Source: Trichocoleus desertorum NBK24
GTDB taxonomy: Bacteria > Cyanobacteriota > Cyanobacteriia > FACHB-46
Length of the DNA: 64,000 bases
Reading direction: 5' to 3'
NCBI RefSeq assembly: GCF_030409055.1
Contig: NZ_CP116619.1
Span: forward strand, 4,419,628 to 4,483,627
Positions 52,204 to 62,078 of this stretch are shown here, in pieces (the first letter of the stretch is position 1; each line of letters opens with the position of its first letter). The notes under the pieces were generated by a model. That model was not told the DNA's origin, did no database searches, and was given only the letters and a program-made list of their open reading frames with translations. Both the position numbers and the translations under genes were made by a program.

Positions 52204-54048
52204 TTAGACCTGATCCTGTCGATAGGCCCGAATCTCAGCGGTAAATTTTTCGCCATACTGTTCTAGCTTGCGGCTCCCCACGCCAGAGATGCGGGCGAAC
52301 TCGGTTAAGGTTTGAGGTTGCTGTTGGGCCATTAGTTTCAAGCTGGAGTCGCTAAACACCACGTAGGGAGGCACAGCTTGCTGGTCGGCCAAGCGTTTCC
52401 GCAGCGATCGCAACCGTTGAAACAAAACTTCTACATCAGCCCTTAAGCCTTCCGACTCGCTTTCTTCTAGGTGATTAGTTGCAGGCGGAACGGCAATGAG
52501 AAGCGATCGCTGCTTCTTCAAGATCTCCCAACTCTGAGCATTGAGTTTGAGGACTGAGTAGCCATCACTGGTTTCTTCGACTAAACCTTGGTGGAGCAAA
52601 GCCCGTCCCAAAATTCGCCATGCGTCAGCGGTTTTGTCTTTGCCAATGCCGTAGGTGGAGAGTTTGTCGTGATTATTTTGTAAAACCTTTTGATTCTTCG
52701 AGCCTCGCAACACATCAATAATGTGGTTCATGCCGAAACGCTCTTGGCAACGGGCAATGCAAGAAAGAAACTTTTGGGCTTCAATTGTCCAATCTTCAAT
52801 CGGTTGGGGGTAGAGGCAATGGTCGCAGTTGCCACAGTCCCCCGGAAAGCCTTCGCCAAAATAACTGAGTTGAATCGTCCGACGACAGACAGTGCCCTCG
52901 GCATAACCGATTACCTGCCGCAACTGTTGCTGTGCAATCAACTGGTCTTGTGGATCATTTTTTTGCTCGATCAAATACTCCACAGTTTTGATGTCGCCCA
53001 AGCCAAAAAACAACGTACAGTGAGCAGGTTCTCCATCTCGTCCCGCTCGCCCCGACTCTTGGTAATAGCTTTCGATGCTGCGTGGTAAGTCGTAGTGAAT
53101 CACAAAGCGGACATCTGGCTTGTTAATGCCCATGCCAAAGGCGACTGTGGCTACCATCACCCGCACATCATCTCGAATGAACCGAGTTTGATTGGTGCTG
53201 CGGGCTTCGTCGCTCAACCCCGCATGGTAGGGTAACGCTTCCACGCCATCTTGCTGTAGCTTGCTAGCCAACTCTTCAACTTTGCGACGGCTGAGACAGT
53301 AGATAATTCCTGAACCATCGGTTTGTTGAACCTGGTGCAGCAACTCCTTATAAGCTTGCTTGGGGCTGGGTTTGGGCCGCACTTCATAATAAAGATTGGG
53401 CCGATTGAAGCTAGCGGTGTGAATGTAAGGGTCTTGCAGCCACAGCTGTTCGATGATGTCTTGTCTGACCCGCTCTGTGGCTGTGGCCGTTAAAGCCATG
53501 ATGGGCACATCGGGGTAACGTTGGCGCAACTGCTGTAACTGCCGATATTCAGGCCGAAAGTCGTGGCCCCAATCGGAGACGCAGTGCGCTTCGTCAATGG
53601 CAAATCCAGCCAAACCCATGCGCGATCGCACATAATCCAAAAACGGCAAGCAGCGCTCATTTAACAGCCGCTCTGGAGCCAAATAGAGCAGCTTGATCTC
53701 CCCCGCTAAAATTGCCGCTTCCCGCGATCGCGCCTCCATGGGATGCAAGCTACTATTGAGAAATGTGGCCCCAATGCCATTGTCCTGTAGGGCTTGTACC
53801 TGGTCTTGCATCAGGGCAATTAGCGGCGATACCACCACCGTTAAACCTGGCTTCAGCAGAGCGGGCAACTGAAAACAGAGAGATTTGCCGCCGCCCGTGG
53901 GCATGACAATCAACGCATCCCGGTTTTCTAAGGCAGCCTCAACAATCTCACGTTGTCCCGGACGAAACGCTTCATAGCCAAAGAAATGCTTCAGCGCTTG
54001 TTCCAGCGAGGAGAATTGAGTCGGTGTGGATAGGATATCTACTGACAT
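52204..54048 (-). CDS. recQ: ATP-dependent DNA helicase RecQ
   Basis: 614 residues from ATG 54048; a start at 54132 would add 28 without matching the family. Helicase core: FRPGQREIVEAAL, Walker A MPTGGGKSLCFQLPAL, Walker B DEAHC, and the second RecA domain FGMGINKPDVRFVIH. A zinc site CRRTIQLSYFGEGFPGDCGNCDHC and a winged-helix domain follow, and an HRDC domain ends the protein (TLTEFARISGVGSRKLEQYG). RecQ unwinds DNA 3'-5' in recombination repair. Confidence 0.93.
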   Translation of the reverse strand: MSVDILSTPTQFSSLEQALKHFFGYEAFRPGQREIVEAALENRDALIVMPTGGGKSLCFQLPALLKPGLTVVVSPLIALMQDQVQALQDNGIGATFLNSSLHPMEARSREAAILAGEIKLLYLAPERLLNERCLPFLDYVRSRMGLAGFAIDEAHCVSDWGHDFRPEYRQLQQLRQRYPDVPIMALTATATERVRQDIIEQLWLQDPYIHTASFNRPNLYYEVRPKPSPKQAYKELLHQVQQTDGSGIIYCLSRRKVEELASKLQQDGVEALPYHAGLSDEARSTNQTRFIRDDVRVMVATVAFGMGINKPDVRFVIHYDLPRSIESYYQESGRAGRDGEPAHCTLFFGLGDIKTVEYLIEQKNDPQDQLIAQQQLRQVIGYAEGTVCRRTIQLSYFGEGFPGDCGNCDHCLYPQPIEDWTIEAQKFLSCIARCQERFGMNHIIDVLRGSKNQKVLQNNHDKLSTYGIGKDKTADAWRILGRALLHQGLVEETSDGYSVLKLNAQSWEILKKQRSLLIAVPPATNHLEESESEGLRADVEVLFQRLRSLRKRLADQQAVPPYVVFSDSSLKLMAQQQPQTLTEFARISGVGSRKLEQYGEKFTAEIRAYRQDQV

Positions 54049-54306
54049 TGATTCGATCTTGGCTATCCATTGCCTCGCCACCTGGCACCCATGACGAATG
54101 CAAGTGAGGACGCGAGGGCGTAGACTTGCCATAGTGGTTGGTGCGGCTCCAGAGACTCCTTAGCTTACCAAAATCTCGGTAGTCGTCTGACAGCTAATTA
54201 GTGTAGTTCTTGTCTACGCTAGTTTAGAAAAGTTGTGGGTCTGGGCCTGTCTCTTCTAGAGAATCGCCTACCTGCTAAAATCTGCTACGCCTGCTAATGA
54301 AACAAG

Positions 54307-55566
54307 ATGAAGATACTTTGCCTGAGTAACGGTCATGGAGAGGATGCGATCGCGGTGCGGATTTTGCAAGAGTTGCAGCAACAGCCGCAAGCTTCAGAAA
54401 TTGCTGCTCTGCCCCTCGTTGGCAAAGGTCAAGCCTACATCAACCACAATATTGCGATCGTCGGCCCTATCAAAACCATGCCTTCTGGTGGCTTTGTCTA
54501 TATGGATGGTCGGCAACTAGCGCGGGACATTAAAGGCGGCTTGCTGCAACTGACGCTAGCGCAGATCAAAACCGTCAAAGCTTGGGCGAAAGAAGGGGGA
54601 GCCATTTTAGCGGTGGGCGATATTGTACCGCTGTTATTCGCTTGTTTCAGTGGCGCTCCCTATGCTTTCGTCGGCACCGCCAAGTCAGAATATTACCTGC
54701 GCGATGAAGTTGGCCCGCTACCCCGTCACTCCTGGTTTGAGAAAATGGAAGCTTGGTCAGGCTCCGTTTACTTACCTTGGGAGCGTTGGCTGATGAGCCG
54801 CCCTAAGTGCCAAGCCGTTTTTCCCAGAGATAGCTTAACCACTGCTGGGCTGAAGCAATGGTCGATTCCTGCATTTGACCTCGGCAACCCGATGATGGAC
54901 AGCCTGGAGCCTAGTGCCGCTGCGATCGCTACCAAAAGCCAGGAAAACCCACCCCTCACTATTGCTTTATTGCCTGGTTCTCGCCCCCCCGAAGCCTACG
55001 CCAACTGGCACCAAATCATCCAAGCGATCGCCAGAATCCTCGAAACCTTCTCCAATCGCCCCCTACTGTTTCTCGCCGCGATCGCCCCTGGCTTAGATTT
55101 AGACCAGCTGCGCGAACCGTTAGAAGCTCAAGGTTGGCGACTCAGTACCGCTAATCATATTTTTAGCTCCGATCCAACTGCTCTGCGCTTTACCCAACGC
55201 AAAGCTACCCTGGTACTCACCCAACAAGCCTTTAATGACTGCTTACACTTAGCAGATTTAGCGATCGCGATGGCGGGCACAGCCACCGAGCAATTTGTCG
55301 GCTTAGGTAAACCCGCAATTACCCTGCCTGGTCAAGGGCCGCAGTTTACCCCTGCCTTTGCCGAAGCTCAAACTCGTCTGTTGGGCGCTTCGGTGACATT
55401 AGTCAAGCAACCCGCTCAAGTACCCAAAGCGATCGAAGCTTTGCTCAGCAACCCCGATCGTTTGCAAATTATTGCCGATAACGGTCAGCGTCGTATGGGT
55501 GCCCCTGGTGCTGCCCGACGCATTGCGATTCAGCTCGTCCAGCAGTTCGGGAAACTGAATGCCTGA
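54307..55566 (+). CDS. Lipid-A-disaccharide-synthase-related protein
   Basis: 419 residues, GT-B-like fold. MKILCLSNGHGEDAIAVRIL then LVGKGQAYI is typical of the cyanobacterial family TIGR03492, related to LpxB but distinct from it. Donor-binding half has ALLPGSRPPEAYANW and AIAMAGTATEQFVGLGKPAITLP. The acceptor is unknown; a role in envelope glycolipids has been proposed for the family only by similarity. Start ATG 54307. Confidence 0.85.
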   Translation: MKILCLSNGHGEDAIAVRILQELQQQPQASEIAALPLVGKGQAYINHNIAIVGPIKTMPSGGFVYMDGRQLARDIKGGLLQLTLAQIKTVKAWAKEGGAILAVGDIVPLLFACFSGAPYAFVGTAKSEYYLRDEVGPLPRHSWFEKMEAWSGSVYLPWERWLMSRPKCQAVFPRDSLTTAGLKQWSIPAFDLGNPMMDSLEPSAAAIATKSQENPPLTIALLPGSRPPEAYANWHQIIQAIARILETFSNRPLLFLAAIAPGLDLDQLREPLEAQGWRLSTANHIFSSDPTALRFTQRKATLVLTQQAFNDCLHLADLAIAMAGTATEQFVGLGKPAITLPGQGPQFTPAFAEAQTRLLGASVTLVKQPAQVPKAIEALLSNPDRLQIIADNGQRRMGAPGAARRIAIQLVQQFGKLNA

Positions 55567-55625
55567 CGTTGAATCACTGGGAAGCAACCTGGACAAGCTG
55601 ATACAATCCAGGCTCCCAAGTCCTC

Positions 55626-56387
55626 ATGAAAATTGTTAAAGAGACCCCAACGCAATTAAATCTGTTGAGCCTGCCAATCTGGCTGTGGCTATTTGGCCTT
55701 ATATTCGCAGGCATTGGTCTAGCCGTGATCACAGGTTTTGGCAAGGTCGTCACGCTCAACTGCGATCGCACTGCACCAACAGAGAGTAATTGTCAGCTTA
55801 AAGCTGCGGGAGTATTCAGCCTTACCCCTCAAGAGAGGAAACTAGAAGCCTTAGAGGGTGCAAAAGTAGAGCGGAGTAACAGTAGCGATGGGGCTGCCTT
55901 TCGAGTCGTGCTGCTGACCAACCAAGGCGAAGTTCCCTTCACCGACTACTACAGCGCTGGAGAGAATGGCAAACAAGAAATTGCCACTCAAATTAGTACA
56001 TTTCTGGGTAATTCTCAAGCATCCTCTTTAACCCTGCAACAAGACGATCGCTGGTTCATGTTGATGATTGGCGGTGTCTTTGTTGTCGTGGGTCTTGCTG
56101 TTGCCGTTGTGGTGGGCGAAATTATCGTCTGTGAATTTAACAAAGGCTCAGGTAACCTAACCGTCAAACACCATAGCGTGCTTGGCACCAAAGTTATTGA
56201 GCGACACCTGCACGAGATTGACGATGTACGGATTGAGGAATCACGTAGTAATGATGGCAGTACCTATCGAGTCAGCTTGGTGTTTACTACAGGCGATCGC
56301 CTCCCTCTAGCTTCGTACTACAGCTCTGGGAGACAATCGAAGCAAGCGATCGTTGATCGCTTACAAAAGTTTCTTCAACACCAATAA
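55626..56387 (+). CDS. Membrane protein with duplicated soluble domain
   Basis: 253 residues. Two membrane helices (about 17-40 and 142-166) each precede a similar beta-rich soluble segment. Segment 1 has AFRVVLLTNQGEVPFTDYYS and segment 2 TYRVSLVFTTGDRLPLASYYS, with the same SSG/AGxxxKxxI pattern afterwards and a final helix (ISTFLG; LQKFLQ). So the protein arose by internal duplication. It resembles DUF-type PH-like membrane domains. Function unknown. Confidence 0.65.
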   Translation: MKIVKETPTQLNLLSLPIWLWLFGLIFAGIGLAVITGFGKVVTLNCDRTAPTESNCQLKAAGVFSLTPQERKLEALEGAKVERSNSSDGAAFRVVLLTNQGEVPFTDYYSAGENGKQEIATQISTFLGNSQASSLTLQQDDRWFMLMIGGVFVVVGLAVAVVVGEIIVCEFNKGSGNLTVKHHSVLGTKVIERHLHEIDDVRIEESRSNDGSTYRVSLVFTTGDRLPLASYYSSGRQSKQAIVDRLQKFLQHQ

Positions 56388-56393
56388 ATATCA

Positions 56394-56636
56394 CTAGCGC
56401 TTGGAATGAAATTTGTGGTGGAAGCTATCATCCCAATATTGTTGAGCAGCACTGAAAGTAATAGGTAGCGTCTGTACTAGAGCCACTAGTTCTTCCAAGT
56501 TACTATAAAGTCTGCTTGTGAAATGCGGGCTTTCTAGCCAATAGAACTCTTCACCCTCAACGCTTTCTGTTTTTAGCAGGCATCCTCTAGACATAATTAA
56601 ACTAGAAATGTTGTCCATCGAAGACCTATGCCTCAT
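56394..56636 (-). CDS. Small hypothetical protein
   Basis: 80 residues from ATG 56636 (ATG 56618 is an alternative). No known domain; some aromatic and charged residues (GEEFYWLESPHFTSRLYSN). The gene ends 7 bp from the convergent stop of the duplicated membrane protein. Codon use is unremarkable. Low confidence because of its size. Confidence 0.4.
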   Translation of the reverse strand: MRHRSSMDNISSLIMSRGCLLKTESVEGEEFYWLESPHFTSRLYSNLEELVALVQTLPITFSAAQQYWDDSFHHKFHSKR

Positions 56637-56812
56637 TGTGTCTGTACTGTGATCATCCGCTCACTTAATGACACAACCCATCCGCAAAGCAACTGACTTT
56701 CCTCCGCTGAATGATGTATTTAGGCTGGGGATTGGTAGTTCAGCTCTCAACCCCCATTCCTGGCTCACCAAGACGCTATCAAGCTGGCCCTAGAGCTGGC
56801 GATCGATTTGAG

Positions 56813-57547
56813 TTACTTGCTGACCAAAACTCCAGGTTCTCGCTGAATCGGCAGCACATCTAGCATGTCCACTGTGGCGCAATACTTCAAATCTTCGTGC
56901 CCATTGAGGCGGAGCAAACGTTGACCGTGGCTGGCGTGGTGCAATAGGTCTAGTAAACGCTCTTGCCATTGCGTGTAAAGCGCGATCGCCCCGATGACTT
57001 CATCATTGCCCGCCAACTCATCTAGTTTGGCCCCACTTTCTGTCAAGACTGTATGCGCGATCGCCCCCGCACAAACCGTGTCTTCCAGCGAGAAACTACC
57101 TTCCCAGCCAGAGCCTGCCAGCCAAACCACCTCTGGTTGTTGTGCCAACAAATAATTTGCCACCGCTCGACGATTGATCAGCGCTGCCGCTAACACCGTC
57201 TTTGCATTTTGCACCTTTTGTAGACAGCGTGTGCCATTGGTCGTACTAATAAAGAGCCGTCGCCCCTGAACTCTAGCTGCCGTGCAATCTAGAGGAGAAT
57301 TGCCCATATCAAATCCTTCTACCTTGGCACCTCCGCGCTCTCCAGCCCGAATCCGCTGCTCAGCAGGCCATTGCTCACTCACCTGGAGCAACTCCGACAA
57401 ATCACTAAACACTTGCACCGCTTCTGCCCCCTCTGCCAAGGCCGTCGCCATTGTGCTCGTGGCTCGCAAGACATCAATTGCGATCGCGCAATCGGGAATT
57501 GCGTCAGACGGAACCAACTCAGGCGTGTGATAAACAAATAGCTTCAT
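56813..57547 (-). CDS. 2-phosphosulfolactate phosphatase family protein (ComB-like)
   Basis: 244 residues from ATG 57547 ([10 protein letters not shown]), which matches the family start better than one at 57568. [46 protein letters not shown] and [21 protein letters not shown] are ComB motifs, with acidic residues for Mg2+. In methanogens ComB removes phosphate from 2-phosphosulfolactate in coenzyme M synthesis. Cyanobacteria have ComB homologues but no known coenzyme M, so the real substrate is uncertain. Confidence 0.85.
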   Translation of the reverse strand: MKLFVYHTPELVPSDAIPDCAIAIDVLRATSTMATALAEGAEAVQVFSDLSELLQVSEQWPAEQRIRAGERGGAKVEGFDMGNSPLDCTAARVQGRRLFISTTNGTRCLQKVQNAKTVLAAALINRRAVANYLLAQQPEVVWLAGSGWEGSFSLEDTVCAGAIAHTVLTESGAKLDELAGNDEVIGAIALYTQWQERLLDLLHHASHGQRLLRLNGHEDLKYCATVDMLDVLPIQREPGVLVSK

Positions 57548-57689
57548 ATCAATCGCGCTATAAAACAAAGACGACGTGGCTTCTAATTTTTACCGTTTCT
57601 CTAGAGCACATTACAAGCAATCGGCTCAATTCCGAACCAAAGCGCTAAGATGCCAAGGGTGTTTGAGATGAATTTAAGGAGTTGATCAC

Positions 57690-58271
57690 ATGGCACGCAC
57701 TGCCTCAACCATGCTGGCTTTGGGAACCCAAGCCCCAGATTTTCAGTTACCCGATGTGGTGTCCGGTCAAACCATTTCCTTGTCCATCTTTGCTGACAAA
57801 CAAGCGCTACTCGTCATGTTCATTTGTCAGCATTGCCCCTTCGTCAAGCACATTCAAGACCAACTCGCCCAACTCGGCCAAGACTACGCCACGCAAAACC
57901 TTGGCATTGTCGCCATCAGCGCCAACGACGCCGAGAAATACCCCGACGATGGCCCCGCCTCCCTTAAAACAATGGCCCAAACCCTTGGGTTCACCTTCCC
58001 CTTGTGCTACGACGAAACCCAAGCGATCGCCAAAGCCTACACCGCCGCCTGCACCCCCGATTTCTTTTTGTTTGACGCTAACCGCCAACTAATCTATCGC
58101 GGTCAACTCGACGACAGCCGCCCTGGAAACGACAAACCTGTCACAGGCCAAGACCTAAGAGCCGCGATCGACGCAGCCCTCGCCAACCAACCCATCAACC
58201 CCGACCAAATGCCTAGTATTGGCTGCAACATCAAATGGAAACCAGGTAACGAACCTGCTTACTACGGTTAG
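57690..58271 (+). CDS. Thioredoxin-fold peroxiredoxin-like protein
   Basis: 193 residues. LGTQAPDFQLPDVVSGQTISL is the peroxiredoxin/TlpA start, and FICQHCPFVKHIQDQ carries a CxxC redox pair (C-Q-H-C). CTPDFFLFDANRQLIYRGQLDDSRPGN holds the cis-Pro region and is typical of a group of alkyl-hydroperoxide-reductase-like thioredoxins. Cytosolic. Likely a thiol reductase or peroxidase; electron donor unknown. Confidence 0.87.
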   Translation: MARTASTMLALGTQAPDFQLPDVVSGQTISLSIFADKQALLVMFICQHCPFVKHIQDQLAQLGQDYATQNLGIVAISANDAEKYPDDGPASLKTMAQTLGFTFPLCYDETQAIAKAYTAACTPDFFLFDANRQLIYRGQLDDSRPGNDKPVTGQDLRAAIDAALANQPINPDQMPSIGCNIKWKPGNEPAYYG

Positions 58272-58343
58272 TGGCAAGGTGAGAGCGATCGCCAGTCCAT
58301 CAACCACAATACTCTCTAAACCTATATTGGCCCTCTCCCCCAG

Positions 58344-58369
58344 CCCCTCTCCCAATACTGGGCGAGGGG
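58344..58369. repeat. Hairpin in a CCCTCTCCCC-rich repeat
   Basis: CCCCTC-T-CCCA-atac-TGGG-C-GAGGGG, a near-perfect stem with one mismatch. It belongs to a C/T-rich block starting near 58330 of a kind common between cyanobacterial genes. It lacks a T run, so it is not a classical terminator for the thioredoxin-like gene 70 bp upstream. Confidence 0.55.
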
Positions 58370-58406
58370 AGCTAGACAAGCTTTGAAAATAATGAGAAAA
58401 ACCACT

Positions 58407-58483
58407 TTTGGAGGGGGTCTGGGGGACGCAACCGTCCCTCAGCGGGGGTTTGGGGGCGAGTGCCCCCAAGGGTTCGGATTTAG
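58407..58483 (+). repeat. GC-rich double-hairpin intergenic repeat, copy C
   Basis: GGGGACG-caac-CGTCCCT and TTGGGGGC-gagt-GCCCCCAA, ending GGTTCGGATTTAG. It matches copy D nearly base for base over 70 bp and copy A with a compensatory change. Confidence 0.85.
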
Positions 58484-58883
58484 TCGCCATATCGCTACCC
58501 AACAAACTAATTCAAATCAGGAACCCCTCACCCCTTCTCCATCGTCCACCAAAGCATCAAATATTTTCTGACACAAAAATATTTCTCAGGGTGCTTCATG
58601 AACATTAGTAATAGACCATTCTTCAAGACCCCAACCGCAAGCTGTAACATAGAAGGAACAGGTTAGACAGCGCAAAACTAGGACTTTGTCCCCTAAATCC
58701 GCTGCCCAGCGATCGCTCATAATTACCGAAACTCACTTCTAAGAATCCGTAAATTCCCGCTTTAGCTACATCCACCCGCCCTATCATCGTAGAGAGGAAC
58801 AGCACCTTCACTGCTCCCTCTAGAGCCTCGGTTTTCTAGTTTTGAATTGCTGCTAATCCTACGTCCTATCCTAAAGATCCTTC
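58484..58883. other. Intergenic region of 400 bp
   Basis: No gene was recognised. It is the upstream region of the Crp/Fnr regulator and has no clear palindrome of the NtcA (GTA-N8-TAC) type adjacent to the start. Confidence 0.45.
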
Positions 58884-59567
58884 ATGCAGACTGAAGCTTT
58901 TAACGAGCTTTTTCCTCTCTTTAACGCCGCCAACCCCGAAACCTTGGAATGGCTGATGTCCATTGCCACAGAACACGACTACCCAGCGGGCCGAGCGGTT
59001 TTGATGGAAGACGCTTGGGGTAATGCCGTTTACTTTGTAGTTTCCGGTTGGGTGAAAGTGCGTCGGCACGCTGGAGAAGATGTGTTGACCTTGGCAATTC
59101 TGGGCCAAGGAGACTTCTTTGGTGAAATGGCCATTTTGGATGAATCTCCCCGCTCTACCGATGTCATTGCCCTTTCAGCCGTGCAATTGCTCAGCATTTC
59201 GGCTCAGCGATTTATCCAAACCTTATTCAAAGACTCTCAACTCCATCACCGCATGTTGCAACTGATGGTGCGGCGGCTGCGGCAAACCAACATCCGGTTT
59301 CAAATGCGTCATCAACCCCCCGCCGTTAAGCTCGCCAATACTCTCGTTTCCTTAGGTGAAAACTACGGCCAAGCCTCCAATAAAGGCACCGAAATCTTCA
59401 ATATTCCCTTTCAAGACTTGGCAGACGTAGCCGACATTGGAGTAGAAGAAACCGCCAAAATTATGGAAAAGCTCAACGATAAAGGCTGGATCAAAATCGA
59501 CCCAGCTCACCAGGCAATTCATCTAGTACATCAGAAACAGCTGGCACATCTCGCGGGTAAAGCCTAA
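58884..59567 (+). CDS. Crp/Fnr family transcriptional regulator
   Basis: 227 residues. Cyclic-nucleotide-binding-like barrel at ~20-120: YPAGRAVLMEDAWGNAVYFVVSGWVKV then LGQGDFFGEMAILDESPRSTDV. The GEMAILDESPRST segment is close to the cAMP cassette (GE...RS), so cAMP or a related ligand is possible. The C-terminal helix-turn-helix is IPFQDLADVADIGVEETAKIMEKL then NDKGWIKI. No FeS-type Cys cluster of Fnr is seen. Target genes unknown. Confidence 0.88.
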   Translation: MQTEAFNELFPLFNAANPETLEWLMSIATEHDYPAGRAVLMEDAWGNAVYFVVSGWVKVRRHAGEDVLTLAILGQGDFFGEMAILDESPRSTDVIALSAVQLLSISAQRFIQTLFKDSQLHHRMLQLMVRRLRQTNIRFQMRHQPPAVKLANTLVSLGENYGQASNKGTEIFNIPFQDLADVADIGVEETAKIMEKLNDKGWIKIDPAHQAIHLVHQKQLAHLAGKA

Positions 59568-59686
59568 GCTGCCAAATTTTGCAGAATGACCTACCCTGAA
59601 GTGATGGGCGGAGTGATGGGGTGGAATCAGCGATCGCCAGTCACTCCAACCCTTTGCCGACACTTCTTGCTGCTTAACTATCAACT

Positions 59687-61474
59687 ATGACTGAAGCGAC
59701 GCAGACGCGCCCTAGCAAATCATCCCGCACCAACCTGGAAATCCGCTACCAGGTGGCAATGCCCAACCCCCAAACTCACTTGTTTGAAGTCACCTTGCAA
59801 GTACAAGGATGGGCCGCACCCGTACTAGACCTGAAATTGCCTGTCTGGACTCCTGGTTCCTACTTGGTGCGTGAATATGCTAAACATCTGCAAAACTTTA
59901 ACGCCATAGGTCAAAGCGCTTTGCCTTGGCGCAAAGTCAGCAAAAACCATTGGCAAGTAGACACGCTGGGCCAATCTGAAATCACCGTTCGTTATCGCGT
60001 CTTTGCCAACGAGCTGTCTGTCCGCACCAACCATTTAGATGGCACCCACGGCTACTTTAACGGAGCGGCGCTGTTCTTCTACCCGCCCGGATTTGAGCAT
60101 CAACCGATTCAAGTCGCGATCGCCACTCCCTCCCCCAACTGGCAAGTCGCCACTCCCCTGCCAAGCGTTCCAGGCCAAGCCAATACCTTCTACGCGGTTG
60201 ACTTTGACACCTTAGTCGATAGCCCGTTCGAAATCGGCACCCATGCCCTGTACGAGTTTGAAGCCCAGGGCAAACCCCATCAACTCGCCATTTGGGGCCA
60301 AGGCAACACAGACCCTGAGCGGATCATTCAAGACACACAAAAGATTATCGACGTAGAAGCCGAGCTATTTGGCGGGCTGCCCTACGACTCCTACCTATTT
60401 TTGCTGCACCTATCTCCCCAAGGCAACGGCGGCTTAGAACACAAAAACGCTTGCTCCCTCAACTATCCCCGCTTTGGCTTCCGTGCCAAAGAGAAGTACC
60501 AGCGGTTCATGCAGTTGGTGGCGCACGAATTCTTCCATCTGTGGAACGTCAAGCGGATTCGCCCCAAAGCGCTAGAAGTGTTTGACTACGAGCAGGAGAA
60601 CTACACCACCTCCCTCTGGTTTAGTGAGGGCACCACCAGTTACTACGACCTCAACATCCCCTTCCGCGCTGGGATTTATGATGCCAAGACCCTGCTCAGC
60701 AACTTAAGCAAAGAGATTACCCGCCTGCAAACTACACCCGGTCGGCAAGTGCAGCCTGCCAGCGAATCCAGCTTTGATGCTTGGATCAAGCTGTATCGCC
60801 CTGATGCCAACAGCGCCAACTCCCAAATCTCCTACTACCTCAAAGGCGAGATGGTGTCGTTCTTGTTGGATCTGCTGATTCGGCAACGACATAGCAACCA
60901 GCGATCGCTCGACGACGTACTACGGCAGATGTGGCAACAGTTTGGCAAAGACGAAATCGGTTTCACCCCAGAGCAACTGAAAGCCACCCTAGAAACCGTC
61001 GCCAACACCGACTTGTCTGACTTCTTTGCCCGCTACATCGACGGCACCGAAGAACTACCCTTTGACACCTTCCTCGAACCTTTTGGTCTGCGCTTGCAAA
61101 CCGAGAACGAAGGCGATGACCAACCCCCATTTTTAGGACTAACTATCAAAACTGAAAACAGCCGTGAGCTGATCAAATTTGTGGAAACAGGTTCACCCGC
61201 CCACCAAGCAGGAATTGACCCTGGCGACGAACTACTTGCGATCAACGGCTTCCGGATTAGTGCCGACCAACTGAGCGATCGCCTCAAAGACTTTCAACCT
61301 GGGCAAACCGTCGAGATTATCCACTTCCATCAAGACGAGTTACGCAACAGCGCTGTCACCTTAGCAAAACCGCGTCCCACCCGTTACCAACTTGTGGTCG
61401 TTGACGACCCTTCCTCAGCTCAAGAACAAAACTTTGCGAGTTGGTTGGGAGTTCCCCTCAAAGCGATCGCCTAA
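59687..61474 (+). CDS. M61 family metallopeptidase with PDZ domain
   Basis: 595 residues. Zinc motif HEFFH at 280-284 (LVAHEFFHLWNVKRIRP) with the third ligand Glu near 314 (LWFSEGTTSYYD), as in M61 glycyl aminopeptidases. The N-terminal ~200 residues are the family beta domain (LKLPVWTPGSYLVREYAKHL). A PDZ domain at ~490-570 contains DQPPFLGLTIK, GSPAHQAGIDPGDELLAING. No signal peptide, so cytosolic. Likely cleaves N-terminal Gly or Ala from peptides. Confidence 0.9.
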   Translation: MTEATQTRPSKSSRTNLEIRYQVAMPNPQTHLFEVTLQVQGWAAPVLDLKLPVWTPGSYLVREYAKHLQNFNAIGQSALPWRKVSKNHWQVDTLGQSEITVRYRVFANELSVRTNHLDGTHGYFNGAALFFYPPGFEHQPIQVAIATPSPNWQVATPLPSVPGQANTFYAVDFDTLVDSPFEIGTHALYEFEAQGKPHQLAIWGQGNTDPERIIQDTQKIIDVEAELFGGLPYDSYLFLLHLSPQGNGGLEHKNACSLNYPRFGFRAKEKYQRFMQLVAHEFFHLWNVKRIRPKALEVFDYEQENYTTSLWFSEGTTSYYDLNIPFRAGIYDAKTLLSNLSKEITRLQTTPGRQVQPASESSFDAWIKLYRPDANSANSQISYYLKGEMVSFLLDLLIRQRHSNQRSLDDVLRQMWQQFGKDEIGFTPEQLKATLETVANTDLSDFFARYIDGTEELPFDTFLEPFGLRLQTENEGDDQPPFLGLTIKTENSRELIKFVETGSPAHQAGIDPGDELLAINGFRISADQLSDRLKDFQPGQTVEIIHFHQDELRNSAVTLAKPRPTRYQLVVVDDPSSAQEQNFASWLGVPLKAIA

Positions 61475-61598
61475 CTCAATCTCAGAAGTCATTAAGAACC
61501 GCATCAACTCTTGAAGCGCTTTTAGAGTTGTATGTTAGCGTGAGGGCAAGCATTTGATGTTTGTCCACTTCTTGACGCTTCCCAATGGGAGGGAAACT

Positions 61599-62078
61599 AT
61601 GCCGACTCAACCGCCCCCATCCATTACCCCTCGCCAGATGAACCTGTTGCGAGCCGTGGCATCAATGGCTTGGTCCGACGGCCACCTGGCTACAGAAGAA
61701 ATTGACCTCATGCTCGACCAGTTCAGCCGCCTGTTTGCCAACGACCCCAAACAGCAGCAAAGATTGCAACAGGAATTGCGAGACTACCTACTTCAAAACA
61801 TTCCCTTAGAAGAGATCATCCCGAAATTCGATCGCCAGGAAGAACGCGAACTAGTCCTGCGCCTAGGCTATGAAGTCATCCGCTCCAGCGCTCGCACCCC
61901 CAACGAACCAGAAATCAACGAAGAAGAAGCCAAAGCCTACGAACGCCTAAAAAGCCTACTAAACCTGTCACCCGACGCCGTGCAGCGAGTTGAGGCCGAA
62001 GCCCAAACCAGCCTCGAAACCCAAGACGGTATTGTCGAGCTGCTAGTCGTGCAGATTCAGCACTTTATTAATGGGTAA
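61599..62078 (+). CDS. TerB-family tellurite-resistance-like protein
   Basis: 159 residues from ATG 61599, which has GGGAGG eight bases upstream; an ATG at 61554 would add 15. The helical TerB-like domain starts NLLRAVASMAWSDGHLATEEIDLMLDQF, with the Asp/Glu pair (SDGHLATEE) that binds metal in relatives. The name reflects fold, and a role in tellurite resistance is not implied without other ter genes, none of which is present. Repeat copy D follows ~115 bp downstream. Confidence 0.82.
   Translation: MPTQPPPSITPRQMNLLRAVASMAWSDGHLATEEIDLMLDQFSRLFANDPKQQQRLQQELRDYLLQNIPLEEIIPKFDRQEERELVLRLGYEVIRSSARTPNEPEINEEEAKAYERLKSLLNLSPDAVQRVEAEAQTSLETQDGIVELLVVQIQHFING

Noticed and set aside
61599-62078. 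Tellurite resistance locus
   Set aside because: Only a single TerB-fold protein is present; no terZ, terC or terD relatives nearby.
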